From Liolophura sinensis (lineage: Eukaryota > Mollusca > Polyplacophora > Chitonida > Chitonidae), in NCBI RefSeq assembly GCF_032854445.1, contig NC_088305.1, positions 4,653,606 to 4,717,605 on the forward strand: a stretch of 64,000 bases of DNA, given 5' to 3'. Both the position numbers and the translations under genes were made by a program. Position 1 is the stretch's first letter. Each line of letters opens with the position of its first letter. The notes under the pieces are model-generated. The model saw nothing but the letters and a program-made list of their open reading frames with translations, had not been told where the DNA came from and made no database searches. Below, one piece after another: positions 48,801 to 57,800 of this stretch.

Positions 48801-51800
48801 CGTGAGTGCCATAATTATTTTTACCATCACCCATAATAGTGACAATCACAGAGGATGTTTACTGTTACTAATTATCGTAACTGTCACACTGATTTTTTAC
48901 CGTTATTGATCATCGTGATTGGCGCAGTAGTTCTTCAATGTCACTGAATACCGTGCTTATTATTGATCATTGGGACCGACATATTGACAGCGTGTCTGTC
49001 AATAGTAGTTTTCCATCTCCACTGATCAGCGTGACTGTCACAGTGGTTTTTCACTGTCACTGATCAGTGTGACTGTCAGAGTGGTTTTAACTGTCACTGG
49101 TCAGCATAAGTGTCACAGTGGTTTTTACTGTCACTGATCAACGTGACTCTCACAGTGGTTTTTCACCATTACTGATCAACGTGACTGTCAGACCAGTTTT
49201 CACATTTACTAATCAGAGTGAGTAACAAAGTGTTTTTCTTTGTTGTTGATCATCTTGACAGACATGCACAGTTTTCAGTGGAACTGATCAGCGTGACTCT
49301 CACACTGGTTTTTTTTTTAAACGCAGTAGCCAACTAAGTTAGCGGCGGTGCCGATTAGCCGACAGAGTTAGCGACGCCGCCGATAAGCCCACTGAGTTAG
49401 CGACGTCGCCGATTAGCAGACTGTGGTATCCTTGTGTCTTTGATTTCTTTCAATCATAACACATTTTGACAAAACATACGTGAAATACTCTTGGTTTTCT
49501 TTTCATTTTTGTCATTTTTAGCCGAATTATAGAATGAAAAATTCTACAATCATAAGGTAGGCAACGGAAAATAATGGGTGAGGACTCACATTTGGTTTAA
49601 TTTCTGTTTGCTTACATTTGAGGAATATCTACAGGTCATGGTATCTAGTAAATCTTATCAACACAATTCGCTGTTGTTTGATTGGTCAGCGCGTTCGTCT
49701 CGATCGCTGAAATTCGCTGGAGAAATCACAGGCGTGTTTTTTTCTCGAGTGTCTGACATGTTGGATAGAAGCGAATTTCGAAGCGAACAAGATCGTCTGC
49801 GCAATATGTCATCACCGACACACTAGGCATAATTTTAGAAAATACCGGAGGCTGAAATTAGCAGCGGGTTAGTTATTAGTTATTCGAATAACTAATAGCT
49901 AACTCAGCAGCGGGTTAGTTATTTGAATGACTAATAAATAACCAGCAGCGGTTTAGTTATTCGAATAACCAATAACTAAGCCGGCCCCGGTTTAGCTATT
50001 TGAATAACTCATAACTAACCATCAGCGGGTGAGTTATTTGAAATCAGTTATTTGAATAACTAAAAACTAACACAGCAGCGGGTTAGTTATTCGATTAATT
50101 AATAACTAACTAGCAGTGAGTTAGGTAATCGAATAACTAATAATAAACTAGCTGCTCTTAAGTTATTCCAAATCAGTTATTTGAATAACTAATAAATAAC
50201 CAGCAGCGGGTTAGTTATTGGAATAACCAATGTATAACCCATCAGAGGTGTAGTTATTCAAAACCAGTTATTCAAATAACTAATAACTAACCAGCAGCGG
50301 ATTAGTTATTTGAATTTAGTTATTTCAATAACACAGCAACGAGTTAGTTATTCGAATAACTAGCAGCTAACCAGCATCGGGTTAGTAAATCGAATAACCA
50401 ATAACTGACCTGCAGCGGGCTGGGTATTTATTTGAATAATTAATAGTAAACAATTCACAATCAGTTACTCGAATAACTAATGACTTACGCAGCAGCGGGT
50501 TAGTCATTCGAACTAGCAGCAGGTTAGTAATTCGAAGAACTAATAACTAACTAGAAGTCGATAAGTTAATAGAATAACTAATCACTAACTCAGCTGCGGG
50601 CTGGCTATTGGAATAACTAACCCACTGCTAGTTTGTTATCAGTTATTCGGATAATTAACCTGCCTCTGTGTTTGTTATTAGTTATTAAAAAAACTGATTT
50701 TGAATTACCAACTGGTTGTTGGGTTAGATATTGGTAATTCGAATAACTAACCCGCTGCTAGTTGGTTATTGTTTATTGGAATAAATAACTGATTTCGAAT
50801 AACTAACCCGCAGCTGGTTAGTTATTAGTTATTCCACCAACTAACCAGCTGCTTGTTAATTATTTGTTATTCAAATAACTAACCCGCTGATGAGTTAGTT
50901 ATTAGTTATTCGAATAACTAATAACTAACCCGCGGGTAACTTCAATGTGCTCAAAAATACGCCTGTACGAGCCTCTTTCATGTCCTTTAAAGCGTAGCAA
51001 TCGGCCTCAACCCTTCATCTCAGACTTCAATCTTTTCTCATATCTCTACATGGGGGGTAAATTCATTTCCCTACTAAGGGTTTACAGACAAACGATGATT
51101 TCCTTAGCAAACTTGAACGAACAAACAGAAAGATCATTATAGTGACGCCAGAAGATTTTCTTTGATGCAAGACTTACCTGGAAAATATACAGGTAGCTTA
51201 CTTTGTTAAAAGAGCATCTCAGAGCTGACAGATATTGATCGGTCACGACATGCAAGTTGTTTATCTGAAAACAAAAAAAAAAAACAGGGCAAAGTTACCA
51301 GAGAAACTCCAGCAACACCAAATGGATGTCATCGCTCAGAATAGTTAAGCAGAAAACTTTTATTACAAACACAGTGTGTCTATACAAAGGTATTGCAGTT
51401 TCTTTGATGATCAGTCGGGCATTTACCTACGAAAAAAAAAACGAACAGCTAAAATAAGTCCGGGCCTCCATGGGCGAGGGGGTTAGCACGTCAGCACCGC
51501 ATAATGACCCAGGATCCTGTGAGTTCAAGCCCAGTTCATGCTGTCTTCATCTCCGGCTGTATGTGAGAAGATCTGTCAACAACCTGCAAATGATCGCGGA
51601 TTTCCGCCGGGCTCTGCCCGGTTCCCTCTCACCATAATACTGGCCGCCGTCGTATAAGTAAAATACTCTTGAGTATGGCGTAAAACATCAATCAATTGAA
51701 TACATAAATAAGTCCAGCGCTGTGAAGTTGAGAAGACATAGATACACCGTTGTACTTTTATGTTTACATTATGTATATGAGGATAATTAAAAAATGAGAA

Positions 51801-54800
51801 AACAAAAACATTATGAAGTAAACCGGAAGTAAGCTATGATTACATATACAAAAGGCCAAGTATATAGACAACACTTATTGCAGCGCCTAACCAACTGGGT
51901 TTAGTTCCACTTGAGCTGACTTAATCTCTACATTACATGGGTCATCCACTTTCATCGCTGTTCAGTCATGTGCAGGGAACAAATGCTCTTAATTTTAACC
52001 TACATATCAGTAGATTTTCAAATTTCATGGGACGGCCCCAAGAAACAAAAACAAAAAATTGTGAGAAATCGAAACTTACACATTGAATTCAATATCTTTA
52101 AATCAATTCAATATGTTAAAGATATGAAATTTATGGAACACATTTACCCGGGACAAAATCAATCATTTTCCCTGAATTGGACGTAAAAGTGCCATATATC
52201 GCCTGTCATAAAATAGGTATGATAATGAAAATCAGTCTTGGAATCCAGACTGTAATCTGCTGTTGGTATCCCACATCTGCGGTTTGCCCCAGGATGTTTC
52301 TTCACACTTAAAACATTAATCTACTTAATCTACAAAAGGTCTGTTGTCTGAGTTATGCTACAGTTTATTCCGGTATTATAGTTCCGTATTTTGCCATTCA
52401 ATATAATATCTCGTTACTCTAATTAAATCTTTATCCTGAATTAGAAAAAATATGTATGTTATCTTTAAAAGACTGCTGCAAAAGCAGCAAAAGCAGAACA
52501 CATTCTAGCATAACTCTGGCAACAGACTCTCTCTTAAAAAAAACAGACTCATTTCTTGAGTGTACTCATTACAGATGTATACGTGATCAAATATGAGATG
52601 ACCATAAGATGAAGCCAGAACTTTTACAAGAGACTACAGATGGCAAGAAAGATTTCTCATGTCACTGAGAGATGTTTTGTAACCTACATCTTGACGATGA
52701 TAATGAAAGGAATCACGAACGAACAGCTGCACAAACTCAGGTTACCTAGCGACCACTGTTTACGTCCCACATGGCTGTTATATGTCAATAATTCACATAA
52801 TTACAACAAATATGTATACAGTAGCCAACCAGTGTAAGGAACTCAATGGTTCGTCATTAGCGTATGTTTATGTTGTCTGGAGTTTTAAGTCGCACTTTAA
52901 ACAATTTTTTTTATCTAACGATGAGAGGTCAGTAGGTGTAAGTACATATACTGTGTCTTCTTTTGTCGGACATGCCGCCAGTGCTGCTGCCCTAAAGTAT
53001 CATGCCGAAGACATGAGACATGAGAACTCAAAATAGCACATTATACTGACACCGATCCAACAAGTCCACTGTCCTTGATCTCAACTCTCAGCTGCCTGTT
53101 GTTTTCATGCCATAATCAATGAGTTTTGACGTGCTGACCATGGTAGCTTCAACCCATTGACACAAGGGGATGCCGTGGACCGGGAACTCGTACATTCCAC
53201 CAATCTGAGCGCCGGTCTTAGCAAATTTGTGATGATTTTCCGCGTGTGGAGTACAGATATGCCCACCATTTTTCCACGAAAGGTAGATTCTGTGGAAACT
53301 TGCAGACTGTTATCGATCGTTTACACTGACCAAAGCCCCATGGACAAAGACAGTTGGTCGTGCAAATTTTATCAACACTTTGGTATTATCTAACAACCCT
53401 GTGGCATAAAATTCGGTAAAATCCCATTGACAAACTTTGGGTGTCCAATGGAACTGTGACTGGAACAACACTTTCTCTGTGTCACTCGTGAAAATTGTCC
53501 ACATTAACTGAGTTCAAGAGCCGCCACTTGAACCAGCTCTCCTGGTCCGTTCCGTGATTTCTCAGGGGAGCAAAGAAGGCCAATATATTCCCACGCCGGA
53601 ATGAAACTGGCTGCCATCAGCTTCGCAGTTATTTTTATAAATCATCATCTCTCTGTTCAGAATAGCTGTCGGTGGGTTTACCCTGTGGAAATGCCGAAAT
53701 TTTATCTTATCCTATGTTCGATCTTTCCTATCCACAACAAATTTTGCTCTTCCTAATGTCTTTGTTTTATTATATTGTGGTTTACTTGACAACACTGGTC
53801 GATTACTTAATAACACTGTTTCATTACTTAACAACACTGCCCTTTACTTAATTACAGATTTATTCATCAGCCCTGGGGCCGATTCCGCAAAGCAAGTTTT
53901 GACTTAATTCCAAATTTAAAATATGATTTCAGAGCTTATTTTTCAGTCCTATAAATCAACATTTTGATCATCTCACGAATGTTACCGTAAGACAAATGTG
54001 TCCAAAGTTTAACTTCCATAACCAAAAACAAGCTTTGTGACCAGTTTTTAAACTTTGACTTAAGTCACAAATGAGGGTCTCCGTGACTCTGTTGGTTAGC
54101 GCGCTAAGGCAGCGTAATGACCCACGAGTGCGGTCGCTGTGAGTTCAAGTCCAGCTCATGCTGGCTTCCTCTCCAGACATATGTGGGAAGGTCAGCCAGC
54201 AACGTGTAGATAAGGCCGTATAAGTGAAATATTCTTGAGTACGGCGTAAAACACCAAACAAATAAATAAATATTTTTTATTATTAACTTATTTATTTATT
54301 TTCAAATAACTTATTTTTTAACTTAACTTATTTATTTTTAACTCTAAATAAGTTAGAAATGTCTGTGTTGAATCGATTCCACGGCTGGACTATTACTTAA
54401 CAATGCTGCAGCAACACCATTCTAAACATTTAACTGACTTCGCATTATTGCTCTTTTCCGCTATTTTGACCGGAACTGTGAGTATTTCATTTATATGTTT
54501 ATTTATTTATTTGATTGGTGCAGAGCCCGGGGGAATCCCACGATCATTCGAAGGTTCCTGCAGGCCTTCCCACATACGGCCGGAGAGGAAACCAGCAAGA
54601 GCTGGACTTGAACTCACAGCGACCGCTTTGGTGAGAGGCTCCTGGGTAATGACGCTGCACTAGCGCGCTAAGCAGCTGAGCCACGGAGGCCCCCTATATA
54701 TATATGTCAATCTCCATGCATGGTGTTAATGCTAAATGATCGGCAAACTTTGAGTCTTTTCATCTTTTAGCTTTAGGTCTTTTGTTCTTTCCATTATGGA

Positions 54801-57800
54801 TAGAAGGCTGAAAAAATAAAATGAGCAGAATTTAAAAGTGGTGAAATTCATATTTTGTGATAATATTACTTCCCAGTCGGGCATGTGTAACCAACATGGT
54901 TGAAACATCCACAACTAGTCTCTAAAAACGTGTGTTTTCACACGGTACATAGAGTCCAATGCACAATCATGATTTATTTAAACAATTTATTTTTTTATTT
55001 TTTATTTTTTATTTATTTATTTATTTATTTATTTATTCGATTTGTGTTTTACGCGGTACTCAATTATATTTCACTTATACGACGGCGGCCAGCATCATGG
55101 TGAGAAGAAACCAGAGTACTCGATGTAAACGACAGATATTCGCCAGGTACCTACCGAACAATTTATTTATTTATTTGATTTGTGTTTTTACGCCGAACTT
55201 ACTTATGTGACTAAGTGAATTTTTCACTTATGTGACAGCGGCCACCATTATGGTGATCCGGAACCTGCCGAACGATTTAGTTATTTACTTGATTTGTGTT
55301 TTACGCCAAACCCACTAATATTATTATTTCACTAATACGACGACGGCCAGGAGTGTGATCTGAGCCTATGAAACGATTGCAGTGTGATCTTCTCTGCGGT
55401 ATTCAAGTCTGTGTTACATACACACTTCCCGCAACCTTACCCACACTACGCCACACAGCCAGGTTTAAAATCAATACATGTATTTGTCACCAAAGTTTAG
55501 GGAGTAGATAAAATCAAGTTTAATTTCCGCAATGCGAGGTACTTCTTGGAAAGATAACGTATAAATGTGGTCAGCGTCCCTGTGTGTCACGACGTTTCCT
55601 AGGTGGTTCCCCGTGTATCTCGCATTATCGCCTGTACATTGCGGCAATTGTTCCAACACCTGCCACATGCACTATGAACTCGATCTGAGATCTGCTTCAT
55701 TCTTCCCAGCTTAGCTTTCAGAAATGAACATCTATACCCTTCCATTCACTAACCTGGAACGCATGTGATGTCTTCAATGTGCCAAAGCTGCACGCTACAA
55801 AAACATAGTTTCTTTAATCCAATAACCTGGGAATGGTCGTGGTTTTCCTTGGGCAATGCCTGTTTTCCTCCAACCATAATGCTGGTTGCCGTAATATAAG
55901 TGAAATATTCTTGAGTACGGCGTAAAACACAAATCAAATGCATTAATAAATAAATCTGGCCTTTTTCCCCCGTCAGGGGTTTATTTCACCTTTTCGTGTA
56001 AATGCTTAAATAGTAGCAAATTACATCTCCCATACAACCAATGCTTCAGTACAATTAGGTAAAAATTGACAAATTACGTTTGTCGGCCTGTGTATTCTTC
56101 AATCAGCTATGATTCAAAGCTAGGCCGGGGAAGCCTAGGAGAAAGCTATTGTCATGGAAAACCCTTGGTATTGTAAGTCAGGTTGGTGGTAACCTATCAA
56201 TCAACAAGTCACACATTTTAATGTGTTTGTCTATTAAATGTAATGACAACACAGTGTTTTGAGGAATATTAGATTAGTGACGTCTAAAAAAATTTGCAAA
56301 TAACGTGACAGCATATTCCATACGTAATTCTGCTTAAGCAATGAGGCTAGGTGTAGTTCGTAATTATTTAAGCCCTGACTAAAACTGTAAAAAGAATAAA
56401 AAAGCTTCTAACAAGCGGCCAAGTTTTACCGGATAACTTTCACCGTTTGTCAACTATAACACTGCCATCAATGTAAGGACTTTGATCTCTCATTATACTG
56501 ACACACGTGTGTACAATCTGACACCCGTCAGGACAGAGATCTCTCATTATACTGACACACATGTGTACAGTCTGACACCCTTTAGAACAGAGATCTCTCA
56601 TTATACTGACACACGTGTGTACAATCTGACACCCGTCAGGACAGAGATCTCTCATTATACTGACACGTATGTGTGCAATCTTACACCCGTCAGGACAGAG
56701 ATCTCTCATTATACTGACACACGTGTGTACAATCTGACACCCGTCAGGACAAAGATCTCTCATTATACTGACACACATGTGTACCGACAGACACCCGTAT
56801 GGACAGAGATGTTTCATTACACTGACACCTAAGTACCGGCCGACACCTGAACTAGCAAATGCGCTGACACCACTGTCGACCGGTTACTACCTGAGAGGAC
56901 TTAGATCTATTGACTTTTACCCCGACATAAGTAACATAAATACATACCAGTTTGAGGTTTAGATGGCGAAACAATTTATCCACTATTATACGAGCCTTAC
57001 ACAAAATAACCTGGGTGCGAGACTTGCAAGTTTACCCTTTTCTATCACTATTTTTAGATCTAAACAGTGACACAACCTCGATGCGTCTTGTCCGGCGGAG
57101 GTAGTCAAGGTGTAGCATAGGAAGGCATCCTTCTCCTGAGTATAACTTGGTCAAGTCATGGGCAATAATTGCTGGATCGATGCATTCGGCTGTTTCTATA
57201 ATCAAACTGCTCAAAGCTGGCAAGAGATGGTTTCAAGTGGTAAATGTTCCCTTCCAGTGATACTCCAGCAAACCACTTCAAGGCTATCCACATCTGAGTG
57301 TTGCTCTTCCATGTGCGGCTAATGAGTGGTGTTATTCAAAGCCTGTGTGTTGAAGGCTTTCCACCGTCTATTGCAACTTGTGATAAGTTAAGAAATCGTA
57401 TATCTGGGCATGTCGGGCTCTCAACAGCTATTATATCCGCTGTCATACGTTAGCGCAAAAACATTTGGAACCTAAACATCGTCCGTTAGAACAAATAAAA
57501 AATGGTATTATATTTGATGTTTTCTCCGTTTTCAACGGAGAAGGTTTCCTCCTGGAGATGACAAATAAAACATTGATGAAATTTTGAGGACGTTATGTAC
57601 ACGACGCATCATTTTGCCAGGGATTGCTGCATTTTTGCTCATATCTGTACTACAATGTGGAGCGGTTTCTTTCATTTCTCACATATACTAGGTAGTCATA
57701 AAGGCTTCTTCTAGAACAGAAAGTCTGATAGGATATCTGTTTTCTTTTTGGTCACTTCCAATACAAATTGACCAAACACAGAGAGTAAAACCAGAACACC

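Larger units (their letters stand above)
46806..51177. other. Pdfr intron dense in tandem arrays
   Basis: 4.37 kb, with SINEs (47356-47574 plus, 47667-47886 minus, 48135-48328 minus), then three unrelated arrays: 38-bp (48715-49310), 30-bp (49322-49428) and the palindromic array (49880-50935). The last ends about 240 bases from the exon. Confidence 0.75.
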
